Positions 12,587-21,720 of a stretch of 64,000 nt of DNA are shown one piece after another. The DNA comes from an uncultured Porphyromonadaceae bacterium (GTDB taxonomy: Bacteria; Bacteroidota; Bacteroidia; Bacteroidales; Muribaculaceae). Under the pieces are notes generated by a model. The model saw only the letters and a list, made by a program, of their open reading frames with translations, searched no databases and was not told where the DNA came from. How positions within the stretch are numbered: the stretch's first letter is position 1; every line of letters begins with the position of its first letter. The stretch is from NCBI GenBank assembly GCA_947177185.1, contig CAMWTJ010000001.1, forward strand, positions 62,001-126,000. Reading direction: 5' to 3'. Both the position numbers and the translations under genes were made by a program.

Positions 12587-13566
12587 ATTTTATCGCCGGA
12601 ACGGTAAACGGGTCCCTCTACATTATTTATATATAGCTCTCCTGTCCCGAGGCCCTGGGGCATGGACACTCCGCATCCGGCAGCGAGGCCGGCTATGGCA
12701 TCGAGGCCTATGTTGCTTTCGAGTGCCGAAGTGAACCAGTAGCCTGTGCCGGTGGCTTCGGCTGCCGCCACCCATCGGCGTGCGCCGCTCAGGCCGCCGC
12801 ACAGGGCGGGTTTCAGAATAATGTATGCCGGACGTATGTATTCGAGCCTTTGCCGCATTTCCGCTTCGGGAGTGACGCCTATAAGCTCTTCGTCGAGAGC
12901 TATGGGTATGGGCGACGAGGCGCACAGGCGCGCCATAAGCTCGGGCTGACCGGCCTTTACGGGCTGCTCGATGGAGTGTACTGCATATGGTGCAAGCGCT
13001 TCCAGGCGCCGCATGGCGTCGGAGCCGGAGAACGAGCCGTTAGCGTCGAGGCGCAATTCGAGCCGGTCCGGCGCGTATTGCGAACGCACGTATTTCAGCA
13101 GATCGAGTTCGTCGTCGAACGATATTCCGCCTATTTTGAGTTTCAGCACCTTGAAGCCTTCGGCGAGTTTGGCGTCAATGCGTCGAGTCATCTCAAGTTT
13201 GTCGCCCATCCATATCAGTCCGTTGATGGGGATAGGCAGCTCGCCGCTTTTCCACATCCGGGTGCCTGCGGCGAGCGATGCCGGAGCCGACAGGGACTCC
13301 AGCGCGGTTTCAATGCCGAAACGTATCGAACTGTAAGTGCAGTCGGCTATGCTCTCGGGCTCGGCGCAGCGCCGGGCCAGTTCGTGCTCGTAATCGTCGC
13401 AATCGTCGGCGCTGAGTCCGCGAAACAGCGCGCACTCGCCGCAGGCGCTGCGTCCGTCGCTGTCGCTCACGCGCACAAAATACGTGTGCTTATGGCGCAT
13501 GCTCTCGCGCGAGGTGCGCGCGAGAAAGCGAAAATCGAGCCTGTATGGCGCCCATTGCGCACGCAT
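12523..13566 (-). CDS. menC: o-succinylbenzoate synthase
   Basis: Enolase-superfamily motifs (LKLKIGG, RLDANGSF, EQP, ALDEELIG, LKPALCGG). Confidence 0.92.
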   Translation of the reverse strand: MRAQWAPYRLDFRFLARTSRESMRHKHTYFVRVSDSDGRSACGECALFRGLSADDCDDYEHELARRCAEPESIADCTYSSIRFGIETALESLSAPASLAAGTRMWKSGELPIPINGLIWMGDKLEMTRRIDAKLAEGFKVLKLKIGGISFDDELDLLKYVRSQYAPDRLELRLDANGSFSGSDAMRRLEALAPYAVHSIEQPVKAGQPELMARLCASSPIPIALDEELIGVTPEAEMRQRLEYIRPAYIILKPALCGGLSGARRWVAAAEATGTGYWFTSALESNIGLDAIAGLAAGCGVSMPQGLGTGELYINNVEGPVYRSGDKICFNPQRPWILPKLDWTTKPF

Positions 13567-13569
13567 CGT

Positions 13570-14388
13570 TCAGCCCGGAAACTGCGGAAAACGTCCGAAG
13601 TCGGGGTCGCGTTTTTCCAAAAACGCGTTTTTGCCTTCCTGAGCTTCGTCCATCAGGTAATACATCAGAGTGGCGTCGCCGGCAAACTCCATCAGTCCGG
13701 CCTGTCCGTCGAGTTCGGCATTGAGGGCGCGCTTGATCATGCGTATTGCAAACGGACTGCGCTTCTTGATGGTTTCGCACCACTCGATGGTTTCGTCCTC
13801 CAGGCGCTCGGGGGGCACCACTACATTGACCATGCCCATGGCCAGAGCCTCCTCGGCGGTGTACTGGCGGCACAGGAACCATATCTCGCGAGCCTTTTTC
13901 TGACCGACGCATCGCGCCAGATACGACGAGCCGAATCCGGCGTCGAAGCTGCCCACTTTCGGGCCGGTCTGTCCGAAGCGTGCTGTCGACGAGGCTATGG
14001 AGAGGTCACATACCACATTGAGCACGTTGCCGCCGCCGATGCTGTAGCCGTTGACCATGGCTATTACGGGTTTGGGTATGGAGCGTATGGCTTTATGCAG
14101 CTCCAGCACGTTGAGCCTCGGCGTGCCGTCGCTGTCGCGGTATCCGCCACGGCTTTTGTAGTTCTGGTCGCCGCCGCTGCAGAAGGCCTTGTCGCCTGCG
14201 CCGGTGAGCACAACCACGCGCACTTCGGGCGTGCGGCGGCAGTAGTCCATGGCGTCGAGCATCTCGGCGTTGGTCTGCGGACGAAAGGCGTTGTACACCT
14301 CCGGGCGGTTGATGGTGATGCGTGCGATACCGTTGTAGAAATCAAAGAGTATGTCGCTGTAGTCTTTTATTTTTTTCCAGTCTTTCAT
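13570..14388 (-). CDS. menB: 1,4-dihydroxy-2-naphthoyl-CoA synthase
   Basis: Crotonase fold; [57 protein letters not shown]. Confidence 0.96.
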   Translation of the reverse strand: MKDWKKIKDYSDILFDFYNGIARITINRPEVYNAFRPQTNAEMLDAMDYCRRTPEVRVVVLTGAGDKAFCSGGDQNYKSRGGYRDSDGTPRLNVLELHKAIRSIPKPVIAMVNGYSIGGGNVLNVVCDLSIASSTARFGQTGPKVGSFDAGFGSSYLARCVGQKKAREIWFLCRQYTAEEALAMGMVNVVVPPERLEDETIEWCETIKKRSPFAIRMIKRALNAELDGQAGLMEFAGDATLMYYLMDEAQEGKNAFLEKRDPDFGRFPQFPG

Positions 14389-16049
14389 GATTGACGTTTG
14401 AAATATTTGCTGATTGTAGAAGCGCTTTCGCCGGCCGGGGTGATTATGTTCAGTATGGCCGGGCGCGTGTGAGTGTCGAAAAATCCGTCGAGGCAGGCGC
14501 TCAGGGAGTCGGCGTCGGTGGCTTCGAAGTAATCGAATCCGAAGCCTGCCGCGAGTTCGCGGAGCGGCAGGCGCACGTCGGCTGCCAGGAAGCGCTCTGT
14601 TTCAGGCAGAGAGCGTGTGGCGGCTATGAAACGGAATATTCCGCCGCCGCCGTTGTTGAGCACTGCCATGCGGAACGAGGATGGTATGCCGGCCATGGCC
14701 AGGGCGCCGATGTCGTACTGCGCGCTCATGTCGCCCGTCACGAGCAGGGTGGGCGCGTCAGCCGTCATAGCGGCTCCGATGGCTGTGGATGTGCATCCGT
14801 CGATGCCGCTCACTCCGCGGTTGCAGTCGGCGCGCGCACAAGTCAGCGGTGCGAAAAGCTGCGCATAGCGCACGGCTGTGCCGTTGCTCAGATGCAGATT
14901 GGTATCGGACGGAACGCTGCGCAGCAGCAGTCCCATGGCCTTATAATCGCTCCAGGGGGCTGCGTCGAGCCATGCTGCCGAGCGTTCGCGGCCACGGCGC
15001 GAGGCGTCGAGCCACGCCTGACGGTATGAAGATTCGGCCGGCCGGCAGTCGAGGGCCTCGAAAAACTGCGTGGCATCGCACTCGATGCGTCGTTCGAGAT
15101 GCAGCAGCGGGTCTATGCAGTGGTCGGTGTGCCCTATGCTCCAGTGTCTGACGGGCAGTTCCCGCAGGTATGTCTTCACCATGCGCGAGAGCAGGGCGCC
15201 TCCTATTGTAATCACGATATCCGGGGCGAGTCCGGCGGCAGAGTCCGATTCATTCACGGCCTGCAGAGTGGCGTCGATATTGTGGACGAAATCTCCCTTC
15301 AGATTGCTTTGCGCCTCGCAGAGCACCGCCACGTTGTCCGGCAAGTCCTCCAAAAGTCGCGACAGACGGCCGTCAGGCGGCATGAATCCTGCCACGACCA
15401 TTACTTTCTTTCCGTCCATGTCGCGGGCGCATCGGACTATGCTTTCGGCCGGCAGCGGCGTGGTGCCGCATATGCGCTCTGGAAATGTGAAACTGTCGGC
15501 GCTGTCGTCGGCCATACTGCCGATGGGCTCGTCTATCTGCACGTTCAGGTGCACGGGTCCGGGCGCCGGAGCTGTCGCGAGCATGATGGCGTCGCATATC
15601 CTCCGGCGGCACAGGCGTTCAAGCCCCTTGTCGCCACGGCACACCGGCACGTCGAAGCATCCTTTGGTCACTGCCGACAGTGCGCCTGCCTGCCTGATGG
15701 TCTGACTGTCGTCCTGGTCAATCCACTCTTCAGGGCGGTCGGCGGTGACGGCTATCAGCGGCACGTGCCGGTAGTATGCCTCGGCAAGAGCCGGCGCATA
15801 GTTGAGCGCCGCGCTTCCGCTGGTGCATATCATGGCCACCGGGCAGCCCGTCTGCACGGCTATGCCTAAGGCTACAAAAGCTGCCGAACGCTCATCGACC
15901 ACCACGTCGCACACGAGCTTGCGTGAGCGTGCGGCCGCTACAATCAAAGGCGCGTTGCGCGACCCCGGCGATACCACGACTCTGCGCACGCCATATCGCT
16001 CCAATGCGGCCACAAGGTAGCGGCAACTGTATTTGTCGGTCGTTAACAT
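14385..16049 (-). CDS. menD: SEPHCHC synthase
   Basis: ThDP enzyme; [51 protein letters not shown]. Start [13 protein letters not shown] at 16049. Confidence 0.94.
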   Translation of the reverse strand: MLTTDKYSCRYLVAALERYGVRRVVVSPGSRNAPLIVAAARSRKLVCDVVVDERSAAFVALGIAVQTGCPVAMICTSGSAALNYAPALAEAYYRHVPLIAVTADRPEEWIDQDDSQTIRQAGALSAVTKGCFDVPVCRGDKGLERLCRRRICDAIMLATAPAPGPVHLNVQIDEPIGSMADDSADSFTFPERICGTTPLPAESIVRCARDMDGKKVMVVAGFMPPDGRLSRLLEDLPDNVAVLCEAQSNLKGDFVHNIDATLQAVNESDSAAGLAPDIVITIGGALLSRMVKTYLRELPVRHWSIGHTDHCIDPLLHLERRIECDATQFFEALDCRPAESSYRQAWLDASRRGRERSAAWLDAAPWSDYKAMGLLLRSVPSDTNLHLSNGTAVRYAQLFAPLTCARADCNRGVSGIDGCTSTAIGAAMTADAPTLLVTGDMSAQYDIGALAMAGIPSSFRMAVLNNGGGGIFRFIAATRSLPETERFLAADVRLPLRELAAGFGFDYFEATDADSLSACLDGFFDTHTRPAILNIITPAGESASTISKYFKRQS

Positions 16050-16054
16050 AGGTG

Positions 16055-16062
16055 CAAAAGTA
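16055..16062 (-). promoter_or_regulatory. men operon -7 element (TACTTTTG), 5 nt from menD ATG
   Basis: Exact TAnnTTTG match on minus strand. Confidence 0.55.
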
Positions 16063-16153
16063 CAAAAAATACAGCTTTCGGCCATGCGCGGCGAGGTTTT
16101 TATGGCGCTTCAGATGTCGAACGGGCTCTTTGGTGTTTCATCCGAGGCGCAAA

Positions 16154-16489
16154 TCAGAGGTAATCCTCACGCAGTGGAGTGAACACGTCAACAACCTCAC
16201 CGCCTTCGAGCACCTCGAATGAATGTGGCGTATTGCCCGGGATAGCATATGAATCGCCGGCCGTCAGTATTGCGTCTATGGCAGGCTCGGTTTCCACTAT
16301 AAGCCTGTAGCGCCCGGATATCACATATCCGCACTGCTCGTGAGGATGTTTGTGGAGTGTGGCAAAATTGCCTTTCACATAATTCATTTTTGTCACCATC
16401 GATTTTTCGCCTACAGCCAGCGAATCGAGGTTTACGCCCTTGAACGCACGCTGCAGCGCATTTTCGCGTTTTACTACTGTCTTTAGCAT
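16154..16489 (-). CDS. Cupin domain protein
   Basis: LHKHPHEQCGYVISGRYRL...GDSYAIPGNTPHSFEVLEGGEVVDVFTPLREDYL. Confidence 0.88.
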   Translation of the reverse strand: MLKTVVKRENALQRAFKGVNLDSLAVGEKSMVTKMNYVKGNFATLHKHPHEQCGYVISGRYRLIVETEPAIDAILTAGDSYAIPGNTPHSFEVLEGGEVVDVFTPLREDYL

Positions 16490-16507
16490 ATCGTTTTATT
16501 TATTTTA

Positions 16508-17458
16508 TTATAGTGTCAGTTCCATCTGTATGTCGCCACGCTCATATGCCGGGTGATACTCCTTGAGCTCCGTGAAGCCCAGCTTGCGGTAGAGAGAAAT
16601 TGCAGGCTTGAGTATGGTGTTGCTTTCGAGGAATATGCGTTTGCCGCCGAGTGCTTCGGCGCAACTCAACGCAGCGCGGCACAACATTTCGCCAGCCCCG
16701 GTGCCGCGTGCTTCGGGGTCGACTGCGAGTTTGGCAATCTCAAAATCATAGTCCGCGTTGTCCATCGGGCACAGCGCCACCACGCCCATTGGCTTTCCGT
16801 CGACCAGTGCCACAAATATGCGTCCGCCTTTGGCAAGAATAGACGATTCGGGGTCATTAAGCACTTCGAGGTCGTGCGGTTCGAGCGACCAGTGGCTGTT
16901 TATCCACATTATATTCAGGCGCTTGAACACCATCAGATGCTCGGCGCGATAGTCCACAATCTCTACCTTGCGATTATCCCTGCTTTTCTTTATTTCCTTG
17001 ACGCGTCTGAGCAGCGATTTCTCTGTCAGCGCACACTCCCAGTTGTCGAGCGCAGACCACAGCCTGTCGGATGCTGTGGCGTCAATCGATGCCACAGCGC
17101 GTTCCACATCGGCACACACTTTGCGGAGCCTTTCGTTGAGCCTCACGCCCTCGGCTGTAAGGCTTACCACGGTAGAGCGGCGGTCGTCGTCAGACTTTCC
17201 GTAGTCGGCCAGGCCTGCTGCCTTAAGCTCTTTTACTATATTGCTCACCGAAGGATGCGTCTGACCGATGGCCGTAGCGATACCCGTCACCGAATGGTCT
17301 TCGCCATTTGAAAGCATGTACAGCACAGGAAACCATTTTGGTTTTATGGCAATGTCATACAGCTTGTATATTTCAGCCGCATCCCGAGTCACGGCATCAG
17401 CCAGCCATCGCAATCGGCTGCCGACAGTAAGTATGCCTGATTTTTCAAAGAGAATCAT
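16508..17458 (-). CDS. Bifunctional MarR-type HTH regulator/GNAT N-acetyltransferase
   Basis: N-terminal MarR winged helix (TGIATAIGQTHPSVSNIVKELKAAGLADYGKSDDDRRSTVVSLT), C-terminal GNAT (LAVDPEARGTGAGEMLCRAAL). Confidence 0.9.
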   Translation of the reverse strand: MILFEKSGILTVGSRLRWLADAVTRDAAEIYKLYDIAIKPKWFPVLYMLSNGEDHSVTGIATAIGQTHPSVSNIVKELKAAGLADYGKSDDDRRSTVVSLTAEGVRLNERLRKVCADVERAVASIDATASDRLWSALDNWECALTEKSLLRRVKEIKKSRDNRKVEIVDYRAEHLMVFKRLNIMWINSHWSLEPHDLEVLNDPESSILAKGGRIFVALVDGKPMGVVALCPMDNADYDFEIAKLAVDPEARGTGAGEMLCRAALSCAEALGGKRIFLESNTILKPAISLYRKLGFTELKEYHPAYERGDIQMELTL

Positions 17459-17474
17459 TATCCTAAACTATTTA

Positions 17475-17519
17475 CGTAATTAATTACGCAAAATTAGCGA
17501 AAAAAAATATATTTGCAAA
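17475..17519 (-). promoter_or_regulatory. Promoter (-33 TTTG 17516-17519, N19, -7 TAATTTTG 17489-17496) with palindrome CGTAATTAATTACG (17475-17488) at predicted +1
   Basis: Direct motif match; 14-bp perfect palindrome adjacent to -7. Confidence 0.7.
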
Positions 17520-17534
17520 ATCGGGGGGCATATT

Positions 17535-17966
17535 TCAGAAAGAAAAAAGATGTAATATCGGATAAGGCCTGCCGGCATCGTCGGTTTCGTCCCTGCCGGC
17601 CACTCTGAATCCCTTGGACTGATAAAACGCGAGGGCAGAAGAATTTTGCTCGTTAACATCCACTTTTGTCGCTCCTCTCTGTTTGGCAAACTCAATCAGT
17701 GTCGACCCATAGCCTTGTCCGCGACAAATGCTGTCGATGAACAGCATTTCAATCCTGTCTTCATGCAATCCAATAAAGCCGGCCAAAGTGCCATTGTCTG
17801 AAACTGCATAAAGATCGACAGCCGGGAAATAATCAGGTATCAGCGATGCTTTTATCTCTTGAATAGCTGCTTCACTCAAGAAATCATGTGTAGCTCTGAC
17901 CGAACGCTCCCAAATTTCGGTGAGCGTTGTATAATCAGCGTTGTTGCATTTTACAATTTTCCTCAT
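17535..17966 (-). CDS. GNAT family N-acetyltransferase (YjaB-like)
   Basis: FIDSICRGQGYGSTLIEFAKQRGATKVDVNEQNSSALAFYQSKGF. Confidence 0.88.
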   Translation of the reverse strand: MRKIVKCNNADYTTLTEIWERSVRATHDFLSEAAIQEIKASLIPDYFPAVDLYAVSDNGTLAGFIGLHEDRIEMLFIDSICRGQGYGSTLIEFAKQRGATKVDVNEQNSSALAFYQSKGFRVAGRDETDDAGRPYPILHLFSF

Positions 17967-17970
17967 ACTG

Positions 17971-17978
17971 CAAAATTA
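17971..17978 (-). promoter_or_regulatory. -7 element TAATTTTG, 4 nt from GNAT ATG
   Basis: Exact TAnnTTTG on minus strand. Confidence 0.5.
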
Positions 17979-18027
17979 ACGATTTTCGGCGGGATTTCAC
18001 TACGATTATGCGCGCGTATGTTTCAAC

Positions 18028-18082
18028 AGCCGGGACTCAGGTTCAACCGGCTATCCGCCAACCGGGTCTTAGCAGTGCGGAT
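18028..18082 (+). other. Tandem stem-loops followed by T-run
   Basis: AGCCGG...CCGGCT (18028-18052) abutting ATCCGC...GCGGAT (18053-18082), then gcTTTTTG. Confidence 0.4.
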
Positions 18083-18134
18083 GCTTTTTGTGAGCCGAAG
18101 AGGCCACAAATTAGGTAGGCTCAGAAAAAATGCT

Positions 18135-18142
18135 TAAATTTG
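18135..18142 (+). promoter_or_regulatory. nusB operon -7 element TAAATTTG
   Basis: Exact TAnnTTTG, 30 nt before ATG. Confidence 0.55.
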
Positions 18143-18172
18143 CACTCTGAAACCTCAGAAATAATCATAGAG

Positions 18173-19597
18173 ATGATAAACCGCACATTGATTCGTGTGA
18201 AAGTGGTGCAGATGCTGTATTCTTATCTGCTCACACAGAGCGATTTTCGCATCGAGCCCGCTCCCGAAGCTCCATCGGCCGACCGCAGGTTCGGCCATTC
18301 AGTATATACCAGTCTTCTTTTGTCGATAATGGAGCTTTCGGGCATAGCCACGGACCGCTCGCGCGGAGCAGCTGTGGCCGCTTCCCCGAAACTGATGCGT
18401 GAAAACAGGGTGGGAGCCGCGCTTGCCGCCACCGACGAGCTCAAGACGGTGCTCAACCGCGGAGCTTCTGATTTTGAAAAACTGCGTCCGCTGCTTGCGC
18501 GCGTGGCCGAAACAGTCGAAGCGTCTGTGGCATACCGCGACTATAAGAAAATCAAACAGCGCACGCCTGCCGACGATGCCCGTTTCTGGAGCGTTGTTCT
18601 CGAAACCGTGTTGCTGAAAGACCCCTCCGTGGTGCAGGCTTTCCGCTCCATGCAGGGCTATACCGGCAAGGGACTTGAAATGGGACTTGCGTCGGCAAAG
18701 ACCTCGCTCGCCGCTTTCGGCGAGTCGCGCCTTGGCTACATGAACGCGAAGGCCGACCTGCGCCGCTCGCTGGACAAAGCCTACGACCTGTATTTCGGCA
18801 TCTTCGAGCTCATAGTGGAGCTGACCCGCGAACAGCGCAAGCGCCTGGAAGCCGCAAAAGAGAAATATGTGCCTACGGCGGAGGACCTCAACCCTCCCAC
18901 GCGTTTTGTGGAAAATGCATTTGTGGCCCGTCTTGAGTCCGATGCGGAGCTGACAGAACGCATGGAGAAAACCCCGTCGGCATGGTCGGACGATTTCACT
19001 CTTGTTCCGCAGCTGCTCGACGAGATACTCGCATCGGATATTTACCGTAAATACATGGACGCTCCGGCCACCGACTACGCCACCGACGTAGAGTTCTGGC
19101 GCGAGATATGCAAATCGGTGCTCCTCCCGAGCGAAGCCCTTGCGGAAACAATGGAGGCACGTTCGGTGTTTTGGAATGATGACATGCAGGTGATGGGCAC
19201 GTTCGTGCTCAAGAGTCTCCGTCAGATGGCTTCCGTGTCGGAGGATGCGGAGTCGCTGCCCTTCCTCCCGCAGTTCAAGGATTCGGAAGACGAAGCCTTT
19301 GGCGACGAACTGTTCACGCTGGCGGTGAAACATCGCGACGAATACCGTTCGTATATCGACCGTTTTATCAACGCCGAACAGTGGGACCCGGAACGCATAG
19401 CGTTCATGGACATCGTGATAATGACGTGTGCCATAGCCGAGCTCATAAACTATCCCGCGATTCCCGTGCCTGTCACCATGAACGAATACGTCGAGATAGC
19501 CAATTGCTACAGCACGGCCCGCAGCGGTCAGTTTGTCAACGGCGTGCTCTATGCCGTATGCGAATACCTCCGCGGCCAGGGACTGATTACGAAATAA
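18173..19597 (+). CDS. nusB: Transcription antitermination factor NusB, enlarged Bacteroidetes form
   Basis: MINRTLIRVKVVQMLYSY N-terminus and canonical NusB C-terminus (WDPERIAFMDIVIMTCAIAELINYPAIPVPVTMNEYVEIANCYSTARSGQFVNGVLYAV); about 150 aa extra segment. Confidence 0.93.
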   Translation: MINRTLIRVKVVQMLYSYLLTQSDFRIEPAPEAPSADRRFGHSVYTSLLLSIMELSGIATDRSRGAAVAASPKLMRENRVGAALAATDELKTVLNRGASDFEKLRPLLARVAETVEASVAYRDYKKIKQRTPADDARFWSVVLETVLLKDPSVVQAFRSMQGYTGKGLEMGLASAKTSLAAFGESRLGYMNAKADLRRSLDKAYDLYFGIFELIVELTREQRKRLEAAKEKYVPTAEDLNPPTRFVENAFVARLESDAELTERMEKTPSAWSDDFTLVPQLLDEILASDIYRKYMDAPATDYATDVEFWREICKSVLLPSEALAETMEARSVFWNDDMQVMGTFVLKSLRQMASVSEDAESLPFLPQFKDSEDEAFGDELFTLAVKHRDEYRSYIDRFINAEQWDPERIAFMDIVIMTCAIAELINYPAIPVPVTMNEYVEIANCYSTARSGQFVNGVLYAVCEYLRGQGLITK

Positions 19598-19618
19598 CAA
19601 TATTTAAACATAACAACA

Positions 19619-19963
19619 ATGCTTACCAACACAATTCTCCTCCAGGCAGCCGGCGGCAGCGCCGGTTTCCTTCAGAGCTGGGGACTTATCATCATCCTCT
19701 TCGTGGTGTTCTATTTCTTTATGATTCGTCCTCAGCAGAAGCGTCAGAAAGAAATCCGCAAGTTCCGTGAGAGCCTTGGCAAAGGCGACTCCGTGGTCAC
19801 TGCCGGCGGCATACACGGAAAAATAGTCGAGGCTTCCGAAAATGCCACATATTTCCTGCTTGAAGTAGCCCCCGGCGTGCGCATCCGCATCGACAAGGGC
19901 TCTGTGTATCCCTCTGCAGCTGAAGCCAATCAGGCCGCCGAGCAGCAGGGCGACAAGAACTGA
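19619..19963 (+). CDS. yajC: Preprotein translocase subunit YajC
   Basis: One TM; FYFFMIRPQQKRQKEIRKFRESLGKGDSVVTAGGIHGKI. Confidence 0.95.
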   Translation: MLTNTILLQAAGGSAGFLQSWGLIIILFVVFYFFMIRPQQKRQKEIRKFRESLGKGDSVVTAGGIHGKIVEASENATYFLLEVAPGVRIRIDKGSVYPSAAEANQAAEQQGDKN

Positions 19964-19989
19964 CACCTATTCCTCACGGCCATAGCGCC

Positions 19990-20964
19990 ATGAAACTCAG
20001 ACTTCGCAGGCGCATAGCCGTACTAAGCAAAGCTGCCCGTACACAGCGGGGCAGAAACATACTCACCTTTTGTGTGTTTCTTGCCATATCTGCTGTGTTA
20101 TGGGTCGTTTTGTCTTTGAACGAGGAAGACCAGACAGACATGCGCATGGCTTTGCGGCTTACGCATGTGCCTGATTCGGTGACGATAGTGTCGGTGCCCC
20201 CGGAGTATATCAACGTGAGTCTGCGGGCCAGGCGCACCGACCTGCTTAAAAGCATGCTCGGACGCACTCCCGCCCTGGATGTGGACTGGCGGGGGCATGC
20301 CGCGCGTGGCATTATATCCTTGAGCTCGGCGGAACTGAAAACACTTGCGCGCGGAGTAGTGGCCGGCTCCACCGTCCAGGCCATAAGTCCCGACTCGCTC
20401 AATCTGTTGTATACGACCGCCGCAGGCCGTCTGTTGCCCGTGGTTCTTGACTATAAGGTGACTCCGGGGCCGCAGTCGGCATTGGTAGGCAAGCCGGTGG
20501 TATCGCCCGATTCGGCCATGCTGTATGCCGTCGGAGGAGCGGCTGCGAGCCTGAACGCCGTGACCACGGAGCCGATACGTATTTCCGGCCTGTCGGAAAC
20601 TGTCACCATGAGAGTACGCCTTACATCGCCGGCGCGCACGCGCCCGATGCCTGACAGCGTAAACGTCACGTTCACAGTCGAACCGCTGATTATGAAGACA
20701 AGGCGTGTGGTCATTGAGCCCACCGGGGTGCCTAAGGGCGTGAAGCTCATTACATTTCCCGCGCAGGTGGACGTGAGCTACATGCTGCCGGCGAGTGTGT
20801 ACAAGAGCGCTGTGCCGCAGTTCAGAGTAGTGGCCGACTATCGCAGTATCGATGTGAACGCGCCCACACGCAACATGCGCCTGCGTCTTGTCGACGTGGA
20901 CGACAGGCTGCAGAACGTGTATCTTTCGGCCGACAGTGTGGAATATATAATCGAGCACTTATGA
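19990..20964 (+). CDS. YbbR-like domain protein
   Basis: N-terminal TM and YbbR-like repeats; position between yajC and coaE. Confidence 0.8.
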   Translation: MKLRLRRRIAVLSKAARTQRGRNILTFCVFLAISAVLWVVLSLNEEDQTDMRMALRLTHVPDSVTIVSVPPEYINVSLRARRTDLLKSMLGRTPALDVDWRGHAARGIISLSSAELKTLARGVVAGSTVQAISPDSLNLLYTTAAGRLLPVVLDYKVTPGPQSALVGKPVVSPDSAMLYAVGGAAASLNAVTTEPIRISGLSETVTMRVRLTSPARTRPMPDSVNVTFTVEPLIMKTRRVVIEPTGVPKGVKLITFPAQVDVSYMLPASVYKSAVPQFRVVADYRSIDVNAPTRNMRLRLVDVDDRLQNVYLSADSVEYIIEHL

Positions 20965-21551
20965 GGCTGAAAGTGATAGGCATCGCGGGCGGCATAGGCT
21001 CGGGAAAAAGCGTCGTGAGCCGTATGCTTGCGTGCATGGGATACGACGTGTACGATTCCGACATGCGCGCAAAGCAGATTATGGACGGCGATGTTGAAAT
21101 AAAGCGCTTTTTGGCGCGGGAAATACACCCCGACTGCATACGCCCCGATGGCGCCATCGACCGCAGGACAGTGGCGTCGGTAGTGTTCGGCGACGAAGAA
21201 AAGCGTCTGAAACTCAACAGCTGCGTGCACTTCGCCGTAAAGGCCGACCTGTGTCTGTGGATAGAAGCTCATGGGGCAGGCGATGCGGCTGTGTTCGTGG
21301 AGTGCGCCATATTGTGCGAGAGCGGCCTTGTGGACTTGACTGATGAAATATGGGAGGTGTGGGCCCCAGATGCCGTGCGGATAGAGCGAGTGGTGAGGCG
21401 AAATGGCCTTGCCGAAGACGATGTGCGCGCACGCATAGCCTCGCAGGCCGTTGAAACTGCCGCGCTTAATGCGCTGAACCCGCGAATCATAATCAACGAC
21501 GGAGTGAGTCCGTTGCTGCCGCAGGTAGAACACCTTCTCGGGGCCGTCTGA
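20961..21551 (+). CDS. coaE: Dephospho-CoA kinase
   Basis: IGIAGGIGSGKSVVSRMLACMGYDVYDSDMRAK. Confidence 0.93.
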   Translation: MRLKVIGIAGGIGSGKSVVSRMLACMGYDVYDSDMRAKQIMDGDVEIKRFLAREIHPDCIRPDGAIDRRTVASVVFGDEEKRLKLNSCVHFAVKADLCLWIEAHGAGDAAVFVECAILCESGLVDLTDEIWEVWAPDAVRIERVVRRNGLAEDDVRARIASQAVETAALNALNPRIIINDGVSPLLPQVEHLLGAV

Positions 21552-21720
21552 CGGCAAACCGGCGCTGTGGCGCGCCTCCGGCGCAGGAATACAGGCTGTG
21601 TCCGAAGCCTGACTCTACCGGCATTAACAAATATTTGGGGGAGCGGGGTCTAAAGTGCGTTTTTGCTATTGTTCATAATCTGCTTTTTTCGTAAATTTGC
21701 AGCTAAAATAATAGACAATC

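Noticed and set aside
18028-18082. tRNA-like element (contains GGTTCAACC resembling a T-loop)
   Set aside because: No acceptor/D/anticodon arms of correct geometry; better described as tandem hairpins.
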